The notes beneath the pieces are model-generated. The model made no database searches, was not told the origin of the DNA, and saw nothing but the letters and a program-made list of their open reading frames with translations. Source: Lachnospiraceae bacterium (GTDB taxonomy: Bacteria; Bacillota; Clostridia; Lachnospirales; Lachnospiraceae). Taken from it: DNA of 64,000 nucleotides. Position numbers and translations under genes: made by a program. Location of the stretch: contig CABIZF010000013.1 in NCBI GenBank assembly GCA_902363135.1, positions 1-64,000 on the forward strand, in the 5' to 3' direction. Below, piece by piece: positions 32,834 through 42,202 of the stretch; position 1 is the stretch's first letter; every line of letters begins with the position of its first letter.

Positions 32834-33253
32834 TTATAATTCCGCAATCATATACTTCTTCAAATCTTCCGCTATGTCAGCGCCTTCAAGGGAAATGCTG
32901 ATGACAAACGTCACGCCGAACTTCTCGCTGATCTTATCCAACTTGCGGAGCAGGTCATTGGCCGTCGCCGCGTCTGTAAGCGAAATCTTCAGAAAACTGT
33001 CAAGATACATCTGCTCCAGATCGTGATCCTGAGAAAGAATTCCATAAACGAAGCCGATAAACTCTCCACTAGACTCCAGCTCGAATCCGGAAACATCAAT
33101 GAGACGGATCTTATTGTTCAGCTCGTACATATGCTTCGGACTCTTATCCAGATATACGATGCTGCCGTGTGCATCCTTCACCTCGGTGTTTACCTTGTCA
33201 AGTAAAATTTTTGTTTTTCCTTTTCCTTTTGCGCCTACAATTAACTGTATCAT
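32834..33253 (-). CDS. Small P-loop ATPase-like protein
   Basis: The 139-residue protein begins MIQLIVGAKGKGKTKILLDK, a Walker A at residues 7-14. It then shows a Walker-B-like strand (GVTFVISIS) but no second domain. Similar short proteins are annotated as PilT-like or hypothetical in Lachnospiraceae; no pilus genes are here. I chose the ATG at 33253 because AAAGGAGGAGATAACC precedes it. The function is unknown. Confidence 0.7.
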   Translation of the reverse strand: MIQLIVGAKGKGKTKILLDKVNTEVKDAHGSIVYLDKSPKHMYELNNKIRLIDVSGFELESSGEFIGFVYGILSQDHDLEQMYLDSFLKISLTDAATANDLLRKLDKISEKFGVTFVISISLEGADIAEDLKKYMIAEL

Positions 33254-33361
33254 GGTTATCTCCTCCTTTGGTAGCGGATAAATATTCGTGATGTAATTAT
33301 AGACTATTTTCACATAAATTACAACACCTAATTGCAAATTTATCGTCTATTTATACATATT

Positions 33362-34462
33362 TCACGAATCTGTAGCACCAATTAAAGATAATACCTGATT
33401 CATCTCCTGATACAGGGCATCTTTGTCGTTGGCGTGAAGAATAATCGATAAATATGGATTTCCGTATAAATCCTTGGAAAGCAGCGACAGACATGCACCT
33501 GCGTCATCTGTTGTACCGGTCTTTCCGCCGTAGATCACGACATCGTCAGGAGCCTCCGCTTCATTCGTAAAATAGTGATTCGTTGACTCCCAGGTCACAG
33601 CTCCCTCACTGCCGTCACTTCTCGTATACTCCGCATAATAATTTTTGCGGCTGATAATATCCTGAAAAATATCATACTTCAGAGCTGTATTGTAAATCAG
33701 ATAAATATCATAGACAGAGGTATAATGCTCCGGATTTGTCAGGCCATGCGGATTCATAAAATGTGAGCTTGTCGCGCCGATGGATGCCGCCTCCTCATTC
33801 ATCATCTCAACAAAATGATCGACCGATCCCCCCACATGCTCCGCGATCATCATCGCCGCATCGTTTCCGGAAGCGAGCATCATACCATAAAGCAGCTGCC
33901 GCAGGGAATAAACTTCGCCCTCTTTGATGTCGCAGACAGAAGATCCATACTCGATATCCGCCGCCGTCGAAGTGACCGTGACAAGCTCGTCCAGATTTCC
34001 GTATTTCAGTGCAACAAGCGCTGTCATGACCTTCGTAATACTCGCAGGGGAGCGTTTTGTAAAAATATCTTTCGCATAGACGGTACGCTCATGATTCACA
34101 TCAAATAATCCTGCAGAATATGCATTCAGCGTCAGATCCGCACTGTTCACATCTCCGGAAGCCACACACAGATCTGCTGCAAATGCATCTGCGGTATTGC
34201 CCGTCAGAAGACTTCCCCCGGAGCTCAGTACAGGATCCGTCCGGTCATATGGAGAAAATAATTCATAGTCATGGGAACGGAACACAAAGTAATAGACCAG
34301 AAAGCCCATCAGCGCCGTCAGCAAAAAGAGCAAAAGCAGCACAAGAATCAGCTTTCGCTGTCTTTTTGCCTCCTGCGCTTCTTTTTGCTGAATGCGCGCC
34401 CATTCCCGGGCTGTATAGCCAACCGGCTGTTCATTTTTATTTGTACATTTCACGCCACTCAA
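33362..34462 (-). CDS. D-alanyl-D-alanine carboxypeptidase (DacF/PBP5 type)
   Basis: The 366-residue protein has a cytoplasmic start, a membrane helix (about 37-60) and an S11 peptidase domain with all three motifs: SPASITKVMTAL (SxxK), SGNDAAMMIAEH (SxN) and YGGKTGTTDDAG (KTG). It trims the terminal D-alanine of wall stem peptides. The usual C-terminal beta domain of PBP5 is absent. It overlaps mgsA by 26 bases and is the last gene of the shape/division run. Confidence 0.9.
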   Translation of the reverse strand: MSGVKCTNKNEQPVGYTAREWARIQQKEAQEAKRQRKLILVLLLLFLLTALMGFLVYYFVFRSHDYELFSPYDRTDPVLSSGGSLLTGNTADAFAADLCVASGDVNSADLTLNAYSAGLFDVNHERTVYAKDIFTKRSPASITKVMTALVALKYGNLDELVTVTSTAADIEYGSSVCDIKEGEVYSLRQLLYGMMLASGNDAAMMIAEHVGGSVDHFVEMMNEEAASIGATSSHFMNPHGLTNPEHYTSVYDIYLIYNTALKYDIFQDIISRKNYYAEYTRSDGSEGAVTWESTNHYFTNEAEAPDDVVIYGGKTGTTDDAGACLSLLSKDLYGNPYLSIILHANDKDALYQEMNQVLSLIGATDS

Positions 34463-34832
34463 GATCTCCTCGCTCCAGTGATTTCAGAAGCATCTCTGCA
34501 GATGCGATATTTGTCGCCAGCGGGACATTGTGGATGTCACACAGGCGAATTGCCTTATTGACATCAGGCTCGTTGCTCCTCGCATTTAAAGGATCCCGAA
34601 AAAAGATCACAAGGTCGATCTGGTTCTGGTCAATCATCGCTCCAAGCTGTTCCTCACCTCCGATATGTCCGGCAAGGAATTTATGGATATTCAGATTCGT
34701 GACCTCTTCGATCAGACGTCCTGTCGTTCCGGTTGCATAAAGCGTATGCTTTGCAAGAATGCTCCGATACGCAATGCAGAGATTCTGCATCAGCTTTTTC
34801 TTTGAATCATGTGCGACAAATGCTACATTCAT
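34437..34832 (-). CDS. mgsA: Methylglyoxal synthase
   Basis: The 131-residue protein starts MNVAFVAHDSKKKLM and has TGTTGRLIEE, SGPLGG-like AGHIGGEEQLGAMI and the catalytic aspartate region DLVIFFRDPLNA. It converts dihydroxyacetone phosphate to methylglyoxal. AAAGGAGGCC precedes the ATG. Its place after rodA is common in Clostridia. Confidence 0.93.
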   Translation of the reverse strand: MNVAFVAHDSKKKLMQNLCIAYRSILAKHTLYATGTTGRLIEEVTNLNIHKFLAGHIGGEEQLGAMIDQNQIDLVIFFRDPLNARSNEPDVNKAIRLCDIHNVPLATNIASAEMLLKSLERGDLEWREMYK

Positions 34833-34865
34833 TCGTTTGGCCTCCTTTAATAAATTGTCGAAATA

Positions 34866-35966
34866 TCAATATTTGCGGGTCTGAAGTCCTACATTCAGTA
34901 CCAGTCCGATTCCAATACAGAAGCTGACCAGCGAAGTCAGACCATAGCTTACAAACGGGAGTGTGATACCCGTATTGGGAATCAGTCCCGTTGTAACTGA
35001 AATGTTGATAAAGGTCTGGAAAAAAACCAGTGCGGACATACCGCATCCAATCAGTGTTCCCGACAGCACTTTGGCCCTCCTTCCGATCAGAAGACATTCC
35101 AGTGCAATCAGAAATTCCAGCAGAACAATGATGCAGCATCCAAGGAACCCAAGCTCCTCTCCCGCTACGGCAAAGATAAAGTCCGTCTGCGGCTCAGAGA
35201 TAAAATTACCGTTTTTGACGGAGCCTACATCATCGTTATTCAATCCCTTTCCGTAAAGCTGTCCGGAACCGATCGCCTTGATTGAGTTCTGCTGCTGTCT
35301 TGCCTCATCCGGATACTCGTCCGGACGCAGCCATGCATAAACACGCTTCAACTGATAATTGCCGCCGCCCTGCTGCTCAGGCTGGATCAGCACGCTCACA
35401 AAAATAACCGCAACCGGCACAAGCACTGCCAGCACACCAAAAACAATTCGATAGCTGAGACCCGATACAAAAATCAATACACAGAATACCCCGGCTACTG
35501 TAATCGTTGTAGAAAGATCCGGCTCCTTGTAGATCAGCAACAGCTGTACGCCAATCAGCAAAAGAGACAGTACAATCATTCGGAACTTGCTGATCTCATC
35601 TTCGTGAACCTCAAAAAATTTGGCAAAAAACAGAATCAGAAGAATTTTCGCCACATCGGATGGCTGAAACTGAAATCCGATATTGATCCAGCGTGTCGCA
35701 CCGTTTCGCTCGACACCGACCAGAAGAACCAATCCGAGCAACACGGTACTCAGCAAATAAATCAGCCAGTGAAAATTCAAAACCCATGTATAGTCGAAAA
35801 GGGACACGAGCACCATCGCGGCGACTCCGAGAATCAGTCCATATATCTGTTTTTTCTGAAAATCCGCATCCGCACTCCCGATAATCAGGATTCCGAGAAT
35901 CGCCAACGCGACGACCCACAGGATCAGACGGAAGCGATAATCACTTAATCTGTATTGTTTTAACAT
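34866..35966 (-). CDS. rodA: RodA, SEDS-family peptidoglycan glycosyltransferase
   Basis: The 366-residue protein has about ten membrane helices and SEDS marks: NGATRWINIGFQFQPSDVAK, the large external loop with YQLKRVYAWLRPDEYPDEA, the GLNNDDVGSVKNGNFISEP region and GITLPFVSYGLTSLV. With PBP2 and MreBCD it builds side wall. It overlaps minE by 26 bases. Confidence 0.95.
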   Translation of the reverse strand: MLKQYRLSDYRFRLILWVVALAILGILIIGSADADFQKKQIYGLILGVAAMVLVSLFDYTWVLNFHWLIYLLSTVLLGLVLLVGVERNGATRWINIGFQFQPSDVAKILLILFFAKFFEVHEDEISKFRMIVLSLLLIGVQLLLIYKEPDLSTTITVAGVFCVLIFVSGLSYRIVFGVLAVLVPVAVIFVSVLIQPEQQGGGNYQLKRVYAWLRPDEYPDEARQQQNSIKAIGSGQLYGKGLNNDDVGSVKNGNFISEPQTDFIFAVAGEELGFLGCCIIVLLEFLIALECLLIGRRAKVLSGTLIGCGMSALVFFQTFINISVTTGLIPNTGITLPFVSYGLTSLVSFCIGIGLVLNVGLQTRKY

Positions 35967-36183
35967 CCTGTACTCCTTGCTTTATCTCATAGACAATATC
36001 CATCCGCACTTCAAAGCGGTCACTGTCCAGATTCAGGTATCTTGAAAGAATATTTACAATCTCCTTCCGCATCTGCCGTAACTCTTCCTGACTGCAGTCA
36101 AGCCTGTCTGAAGCAATCGTCAGCTCTGCCCGCGCCCGTGCAACTGCACCGGAACGAACCTGCGCATACCTGCAAATATTCAT
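35941..36183 (-). CDS. minE: MinE, topological specificity factor
   Basis: The 80-residue protein has the MinD-binding helix region (AVARARAELTIASDRL) and the dimer domain (RKEIVNILSRYLNLDSDRFE). It makes MinCD oscillate or relocate from midcell. GTAGGAGGC precedes the ATG. It lies nine bases after minD. Confidence 0.93.
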   Translation of the reverse strand: MNICRYAQVRSGAVARARAELTIASDRLDCSQEELRQMRKEIVNILSRYLNLDSDRFEVRMDIVYEIKQGVQDVKTIQIK

Positions 36184-36192
36184 TTCAGCCTC

Positions 36193-36984
36193 CTACTTCT
36201 TTTTGAAGAACGCGGACATACGCTGCAAAAGTGACGTCCGATGCTGTAGCTCAAGAAGCGGAACCGTCTCGCCCATCAGACGCCGGGCGATATTCAGATA
36301 CGCCTGACCGGCCAGAGTATCACTTCCGACGACAGGTTCCCCATGGTTCGCGGCAATGACAATGCTCTCTTCATCAGGAATCGCTCCGAGCAGATTGACT
36401 GCCAGGATCTCCAGCACATCCTCGACCGACATCATCTCGCCGCGTTCCACCATATCCACGCGAATGCGGTTCAGCACCAGATCGATTTTCCGGATACCAT
36501 CTGCCTCCAGAAGCCCGATGATGCGGTCTGCATCCCGGATCGCTGATACTTCAGGCGTCGTCACGACAATTGCCTGGTCTGCTGCCGCGATGGCATTGCG
36601 GAACCCCTGCTCGATCCCGGCCGGACAGTCCAGAATAATATAGTCAAACAGTGGCTTCAGCCCGTCCACAAGCTTGATCATCTGCTCCGGGCTGACTGCG
36701 CTTTTGTCGCGCGTCTGCGCCGACGGGAGCAGATACAGATTCGGATAATGCTTATCCTTGATCAGTGCCTGACGGATCCTGCAATTTCCTTCAATGACAT
36801 CTACCAGATTGTAGATGATCCGGTTTTCCAGCCCCATCACGACATCCAGATTCCGCAGCCCGATATCGGTATCGATCAGAACCACTTTTTTATTCATACG
36901 GGCAAGCCCCGTTCCGATGTTCGCTGTCGACGTTGTCTTTCCGACTCCGCCTTTTCCGGATGTAATTACGATAACCTGACTCAT
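36193..36984 (-). CDS. minD: MinD, septum-site ATPase
   Basis: The 263-residue protein has the deviant Walker A GKGGVGKTTSTANIG, VLIDTDIGLRNLDVVMGLE, DYIILDCPAGIEQGFRNA and a C-terminal amphipathic membrane helix (SLLQRMSAFFKKK). It recruits MinC to the membrane and blocks off-centre FtsZ rings. I chose the ATG at 36984 over one at 37014 because the GGAGGG site precedes it and the family starts MSxVIVITSGKGG. Confidence 0.96.
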   Translation of the reverse strand: MSQVIVITSGKGGVGKTTSTANIGTGLARMNKKVVLIDTDIGLRNLDVVMGLENRIIYNLVDVIEGNCRIRQALIKDKHYPNLYLLPSAQTRDKSAVSPEQMIKLVDGLKPLFDYIILDCPAGIEQGFRNAIAAADQAIVVTTPEVSAIRDADRIIGLLEADGIRKIDLVLNRIRVDMVERGEMMSVEDVLEILAVNLLGAIPDEESIVIAANHGEPVVGSDTLAGQAYLNIARRLMGETVPLLELQHRTSLLQRMSAFFKKK

Positions 36985-37057
36985 ATACCATCCCTCCGCT
37001 TCGCCTGCCATCATTTTGCCTTATTTGCGTGTTTCTTCGCGCACGGTACTTCTGTTA

Positions 37058-37735
37058 TTATGTCAGATATTCACACAGATTTTCACTTGTGATCGGTTTG
37101 AACTGCAGATGGTCATCTTTGATATACGCCATCTTCGGATCAAGCGGATACTCTCCGGTATCCTTTTTCTTCACGATGGCACTGCGCGCCCGTTTATCCG
37201 CAATGCGCACCTGTATGGGCTTCATCGTAAGCGCCGCCACAAAGCAGCTGCGGTCGCCTCCCGCGCCTGCATAGATGTCTCCCATACAGCAGCCCAGCAC
37301 GACGATATTACCTTTTGAGATGATGCGCGCCCCCGGATTCACATCGCCGATCACTACAATGCTTGTCTCGGTCTCCAGCTCCTGGCCGGAGCGTAAAGTC
37401 CCGCGGTAAAAATACCCGTCCTCTTCCTTTTTCTTTTCCAGTGACTTCTCGACCGCCCGCCGGTAAAACTCTGCTGACTGCTTTTCTTCATCTACAATAC
37501 AGACCACCTGTATCCGGGAATTTTCTACCACCTCTTCTACCAGCTGATTTTCTTCCTCTTTGGTAAGGGCCCTGCCTCGAAAGGTGAGCGCCAGCTTTGC
37601 ATTTTTAAAGAACCCTGCGGATTCCCGGAACTTTTCTCCGACCGCCTTTCGCAGCTCCTCAAACGGGAGGTCTGAATTCAGGTTCAGAACCAGCCCGTAA
37701 GGATTGCTCTTTAAAATCACCGCACTTTGGCTCAT
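37058..37735 (-). CDS. minC: MinC, septum inhibitor
   Basis: The 225-residue protein has an N-terminal alpha/beta part (VILKSNPYGLVLNLNSDLPF) and a C-terminal right-handed beta helix (GDVNPGARIISKGNIVVLG, GAGGDRSCFVAALTMKPIQV). It stops FtsZ assembly together with MinD. A GTG at 37741 is an alternative start; the ATG at 37735 fits the GAGGGAG site better. Confidence 0.93.
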   Translation of the reverse strand: MSQSAVILKSNPYGLVLNLNSDLPFEELRKAVGEKFRESAGFFKNAKLALTFRGRALTKEEENQLVEEVVENSRIQVVCIVDEEKQSAEFYRRAVEKSLEKKKEEDGYFYRGTLRSGQELETETSIVVIGDVNPGARIISKGNIVVLGCCMGDIYAGAGGDRSCFVAALTMKPIQVRIADKRARSAIVKKKDTGEYPLDPKMAYIKDDHLQFKPITSENLCEYLT

Positions 37736-37762
37736 TGCCACTCCCTCTTTCCATTTTCCGGC

Positions 37763-40714
37763 TTAGTCCGCAAATGCGGCTGCCGATGTACCGGACGTAT
37801 TGTAAGAATCATACGACGCCGATGCATGTCCGGTAATCAGTTCACTCTCATCCTGCAGCTTAAAGTAATAAGAAATGACATCTCTTGCGACAAGCGCTGC
37901 ATTTCCGGAGGAATAACCGTTCGTAATACGCACAGCAAGTGCAATCTCCGGGTCATCATACGGTGCATAGCCGATGAACAGTCCGTGGTTCGGCTTGTCC
38001 TTGCTCTGCTGTGCCGTACCGGTCTTACCGGCTACCGCCAGACCGTTCGTTCCGTTAAAGGCCGGAGCATTGGTCGCGCTGAATGCCGCATGGTTCTGTA
38101 CTACACCACGCATTCCTGCGTGGATTGTATCCCAGAGCTCCTGCGGGAGCTCAAAGGTGTTGTGGACATTTGCACTGTTGTCCTCGAGCACACTGCCCGC
38201 CGAGTCTGTGATCGACTTTACAAGTGTCAGATCATAGCAGGTGCCGCTGTTCGCAATCGTACTCACATATCGCGCCAGACCTGCCGTCGTATACAGATGT
38301 GTAGACTGTCCCATGGCAGAACGTGCCGCGTCCTTATCTGACACATGTGGTGTCGTCTCAGGGACCTCCAGACCGGATTTGGCATCCAATCCATACATCT
38401 CCGCATACTTCTGCAGCTTTTGAATGCCCTCCTCATCGGAATAATCACCGTTCATTGTACCGAGCCGGTAACCGATTGTATTAAAGAAATAGTTACACGA
38501 ATCCCGGATCGCCGTCTGCAGCGTCTCCACCCCGTGTCCGTAGATATTCCAGCAATTGATCGGCTGCTCGTCGAACGGCGGTGTATCGAATTTACCGGTA
38601 CAGTTGATGCCCTCACCAAGGTTGATGACACCCTCCATATAGCCGGCGGTCGCCGTCACGATCTTAAATGTGGAGCCCGGTGCAATCGCTTCCTGTGTCG
38701 CGCGGCTGTAGAACGGGGAGGATTTATCCATGTTCAGCTTTGTAAAGTAATCTGAATCCATCTCATTCGCAAGCCGGTTATTATCGTAACCCGGATAAGT
38801 CACACAGGCCAGGGTCTCTCCGTTGTTCGGATCCGTCAGCACGAGAGATCCGGAACATGGATTCAGAGCCAGCTGAGACGGTCGGATCTCCAAATTGTAG
38901 ATCTTCTGGTAAATAAAATCAAATCCGCTCAGAGAACCATCCGAAAGCTGCTGATAAGCGGTCGTGTCCATATCCAGCACGCCCTGATCGAACAGAAGCA
39001 GACAGATCTCCGCCTCATTGATTCGTTCTTCCTTCAACAGATACCGATATACCTGCTTGCAGAAATTATCATCATCATACAGATAGTTGGAAATATAATC
39101 CGCCAGTGTCGTGAACATCTCGTCGGTATCCATATATTCCGTATCGCTTGTAATCTTTGTAATATCAAGCCAGTTCTGCTGAATCGCATAAGTCAGAAAT
39201 TCCTTCAGGCTGATCGTCTCATCCTCCGTCCACTCCTTGTAGACGAGATCTGTCTTGTCGATTGCGTCAGCATCCAGGATACCGGTATCAGACATCAGCA
39301 TATTGTTGACAATATAAGACTCATATGCCTGATACTCTTCTTCCAGATCCTTGTAAGCCGTCGGCGTATCACTGAGCAGCTCATTTTTGATCGTCGCAAA
39401 AATTTCCGATGCCTTTACAAGAAACGCATTGTACACTTCCTGCTCGTTGGCTGTCGCATCATCCGCCTTTAAATGTCCCACGTTCAGCACATTGTTCTCA
39501 AACAGTGCATAGTAGACATCATAAACCGGAATCCAGATCTGGTCAGCCGACTCGACGAGGTCTGCATTGAACTCTTCTGTATCCGCCAGCTTCGCGCAGA
39601 TAATTCCGGCGATATACTGCTCTAGGATCTGATAGGCCGCTTTCTGCAGATCCATATCAATCGTCAGGATAACATCATTGCCTGCCTGCGGTTCTACACG
39701 GGAAGCCACCTCCAGTGTCCGCCCCATGTTGTCGACATAGAGTGTCTCCGAACCCTTATCTCCCTGCAAAGTCGTCTCCAGCACGCTTTCCAGTCCGGTT
39801 TTCCCGACAATATCAGTCGCATCATAGCTGTCATCCTCTTTTTTGAGTTCCTCCAGCTCCTCTGCGGAAACTTTGCCGGTATAACCAATCAGCGGTGCCA
39901 GATACTCTGCATCCGCATATACCCTGCGGTATTCCTCTGAAATATCAATTCCCGGAAAATCTGCTGCGTTTTCCATGATCCGTGCAACGGTCTGCTCACT
40001 GACATCCTTCGCAATCGTCACGGCCTGATAGCGCTGGAAGCTGTTCGCCGCAATCGCAGCTCGCAGGGCTACGAGCTGCAGCAGCTCATGATCCGTATAG
40101 CTCTCCGGAAGATCATATTCCTTCCGCTCGGCATCGGTAATCTTCGGATCGATCAGCCCGTAATGATCCTTATCACACAGCTTAGTCATCAGATCTTCTG
40201 CGCTGATCTCCAGCTGTTCCTTTTTCAGATCCGATATTTGTGCCTGACCAAACAAATCTGCCTTAAACCGGTTCAGAGTGAAGCCGGATACCGTATACTC
40301 CCAGGAGCCGTCGTCTGCCTGTCCGATCTCAAAGTCATCTACGATCGAATCGCCCTGCTCTTCTATCATTTTAATGACATGGTACAGAATACTGTTCAGA
40401 GCAAGATTTTTCTCATGCGTCGTATTATAGGTCTCGCTGTCCTCAAAGGTGACACAGTAGGAAAGCTCGTTGTATGCAATCGCTTTTCCGTTCCGGTCGT
40501 AAATATTGCCGCGGGAGCTTTTTAACGTTCGCTCCTTTTTAATAGAAAGAGAAAAATTTTCCTGATAGCTTTCTCCCTGTATAATCTGCAGATAAAACAG
40601 TCGTTCAATCAGAATCGCCGCCATCAGTACAATGACGACAAGCAGCACCACAAGCCTCGGTGGGATCACCTTCGATGCCCGTTTCCTGATGTCTTTAAAC
40701 AAAGCTGTCTGCAC
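37763..40714 (-). CDS. Penicillin-binding protein 2 (elongation transpeptidase), oversized
   Basis: The 983-residue class B PBP has one N-terminal membrane helix (about 20-42), the pedestal domain, and a transpeptidase domain with GSTFKIVTA (SxxK), SCNYFF (SxN) and AGKTGTAQQ (KTG). A helical, acidic stretch of about 230 residues (roughly 395-625) lies between pedestal and transpeptidase, making it 250-300 residues longer than E. coli PBP2; long forms of this kind occur in Clostridia. GTG at 40714 abuts the ribosome site, so the TTG at 40702 may be the true start. It overlaps mreD by 20 bases and works with RodA. Confidence 0.93.
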   Translation of the reverse strand: MQTALFKDIRKRASKVIPPRLVVLLVVIVLMAAILIERLFYLQIIQGESYQENFSLSIKKERTLKSSRGNIYDRNGKAIAYNELSYCVTFEDSETYNTTHEKNLALNSILYHVIKMIEEQGDSIVDDFEIGQADDGSWEYTVSGFTLNRFKADLFGQAQISDLKKEQLEISAEDLMTKLCDKDHYGLIDPKITDAERKEYDLPESYTDHELLQLVALRAAIAANSFQRYQAVTIAKDVSEQTVARIMENAADFPGIDISEEYRRVYADAEYLAPLIGYTGKVSAEELEELKKEDDSYDATDIVGKTGLESVLETTLQGDKGSETLYVDNMGRTLEVASRVEPQAGNDVILTIDMDLQKAAYQILEQYIAGIICAKLADTEEFNADLVESADQIWIPVYDVYYALFENNVLNVGHLKADDATANEQEVYNAFLVKASEIFATIKNELLSDTPTAYKDLEEEYQAYESYIVNNMLMSDTGILDADAIDKTDLVYKEWTEDETISLKEFLTYAIQQNWLDITKITSDTEYMDTDEMFTTLADYISNYLYDDDNFCKQVYRYLLKEERINEAEICLLLFDQGVLDMDTTAYQQLSDGSLSGFDFIYQKIYNLEIRPSQLALNPCSGSLVLTDPNNGETLACVTYPGYDNNRLANEMDSDYFTKLNMDKSSPFYSRATQEAIAPGSTFKIVTATAGYMEGVINLGEGINCTGKFDTPPFDEQPINCWNIYGHGVETLQTAIRDSCNYFFNTIGYRLGTMNGDYSDEEGIQKLQKYAEMYGLDAKSGLEVPETTPHVSDKDAARSAMGQSTHLYTTAGLARYVSTIANSGTCYDLTLVKSITDSAGSVLEDNSANVHNTFELPQELWDTIHAGMRGVVQNHAAFSATNAPAFNGTNGLAVAGKTGTAQQSKDKPNHGLFIGYAPYDDPEIALAVRITNGYSSGNAALVARDVISYYFKLQDESELITGHASASYDSYNTSGTSAAAFAD

Positions 40715-41213
40715 CTCCTCCGTCAGTCATACTCAGCTTCTGGTTGATCCGGTAAAGAAGCCGGTAAAGCACAATGGTCAGTATCAATGTGTAAAGCACC
40801 TCCGGCAAAATCACACGCCCGAGGTAGCGGAAAAAATGAATTCTCCCTCTCATCAGAAACATAAAGCCATACTGCACGATCCCGTATATCAGATCGGAAA
40901 TGGAGATCAGAAACAGCGGCGTCTTGATGTCATCGTCATAAAAAATGCGGTAAAAATATCCGCTGAAATACCCAACCCAAAGATAGATCAGCGCATTGAA
41001 ACCAATAATGCTGTTGAAAAAAATATCCGTCAGCAGTCCGCAGAAGAATCCGGTCAGCATGCCGGATTTTTTCCCGCGCATCAGGCCAAAAGAAACCGTC
41101 AGGATAATGAGCAGATTCGGCTTGATCGACGCAATCGATATCATCTGACAAACCGTAGACTGTAAAATAATGCTGACCAAAATCAGAATGGCCATCGTCG
41201 GCTTTCGTCTCAT
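40695..41213 (-). CDS. mreD: MreD, rod-shape membrane protein
   Basis: The 172-residue protein has five to six membrane helices (for example AILILVSIILQSTVCQM and LIYLWVGYFSGYFY) and the MreD pattern PNLLIILTVSFGLMRG. It sits in the elongasome with MreC. AAAGGAGCAG precedes the ATG. Confidence 0.9.
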   Translation of the reverse strand: MRRKPTMAILILVSIILQSTVCQMISIASIKPNLLIILTVSFGLMRGKKSGMLTGFFCGLLTDIFFNSIIGFNALIYLWVGYFSGYFYRIFYDDDIKTPLFLISISDLIYGIVQYGFMFLMRGRIHFFRYLGRVILPEVLYTLILTIVLYRLLYRINQKLSMTDGGGADSFV

Positions 41214-41233
41214 GCTTGGTATCTGCTCCTTTC

Positions 41234-42190
41234 CTATTCTGCCGCCTGCATCTCTGTCTCGGTCTGTAAAGCCGCTTCAGATGCAGCGTCACCGGCCGCA
41301 GCCGTCTCAGCTGTATCAGCTGCAGGCGACACCGAATCGGACGGCACATAATTTTTCAGCTCCAGAATGACGAGCACCTCCTGCAGATGCCGGAAATCGA
41401 CAACCGGTGTGATATATCCGGACTTTGTCAGATTGTTGGAATCATTGTTCAGCTCGCTGATATATCCGATCAGGATGCCCGGCAGGAACTTCTCACTGAT
41501 ATAGGACGTCACGACCTTATCACCGACATGCACCTTATTGTCGGTATCGGTCAGTTTGACCAGATTCAGGGAGCCCTCGTCAATCAGCCGAAGATCCCCG
41601 GCAATGATACACTGGTCGGAGGTCGTTGATACCATCGCGCTGACATTGCTGTTGTCATCAATAATCGACCGGACGACTGCCCAGTTCGGACCAACCTCTG
41701 TCACAATTCCGACCAGTCCGCCTCCGGAAATGACATTCGCATCTTTCTGAATGCCATCGTTGCTCCCTTTATCGATCGTGAACAGCTGAAACCAGTTGCC
41801 GGACTCTTTTGCAATTACACGTGCACCGACCTTTTCATAGTCTGTATACTGCTGATCCAGATCGTACAGCTCACGCAGTCTGGTCAGTTCCTCTTTATCC
41901 TGAACCAGCTGGCTGTTCTCCTCGGTAAGCGTATCCACCTTCGCCTGTAATTCTTCATTTTTTGCCCGCAACGTCACCGCATCATCGAAATTATCGGTAA
42001 GGCCGGACAGCCACGAGCCGAACCCGTTGATTCCCTTCTGAATCGGTGTAATCACAAATCCGCTGACCTGCCTGACCGGTGCAACCGCATCCCCTTCAAA
42101 AAAGGACAGCAAAATCAGTGCAACACAAAATACGCTAAGTCCGATCAGAAGATATTTGTTTTTCAAATTGTCATTTGTCTTTTTTTTCAT
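41234..42190 (-). CDS. mreC: MreC, rod-shape scaffold protein
   Basis: The 318-residue protein has a basic N-terminus, one membrane helix (LIGLSVFCVALILLSFF), a coiled coil (about 75-110, rich in Glu/Leu/Lys) and the MreC beta domain (ISGGGLVGIVTEVGPNWAVV, then GVLIGYISEL-like GILIGYISELNNDS). The Ala/Glu/Thr-rich tail (about 285-318) is extra. The ATG at 42190 is preferred to a TTG at 42196. Confidence 0.93.
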   Translation of the reverse strand: MKKKTNDNLKNKYLLIGLSVFCVALILLSFFEGDAVAPVRQVSGFVITPIQKGINGFGSWLSGLTDNFDDAVTLRAKNEELQAKVDTLTEENSQLVQDKEELTRLRELYDLDQQYTDYEKVGARVIAKESGNWFQLFTIDKGSNDGIQKDANVISGGGLVGIVTEVGPNWAVVRSIIDDNSNVSAMVSTTSDQCIIAGDLRLIDEGSLNLVKLTDTDNKVHVGDKVVTSYISEKFLPGILIGYISELNNDSNNLTKSGYITPVVDFRHLQEVLVILELKNYVPSDSVSPAADTAETAAAGDAASEAALQTETEMQAAE

Positions 42191-42202
42191 AGTCAACCTG
42201 CC

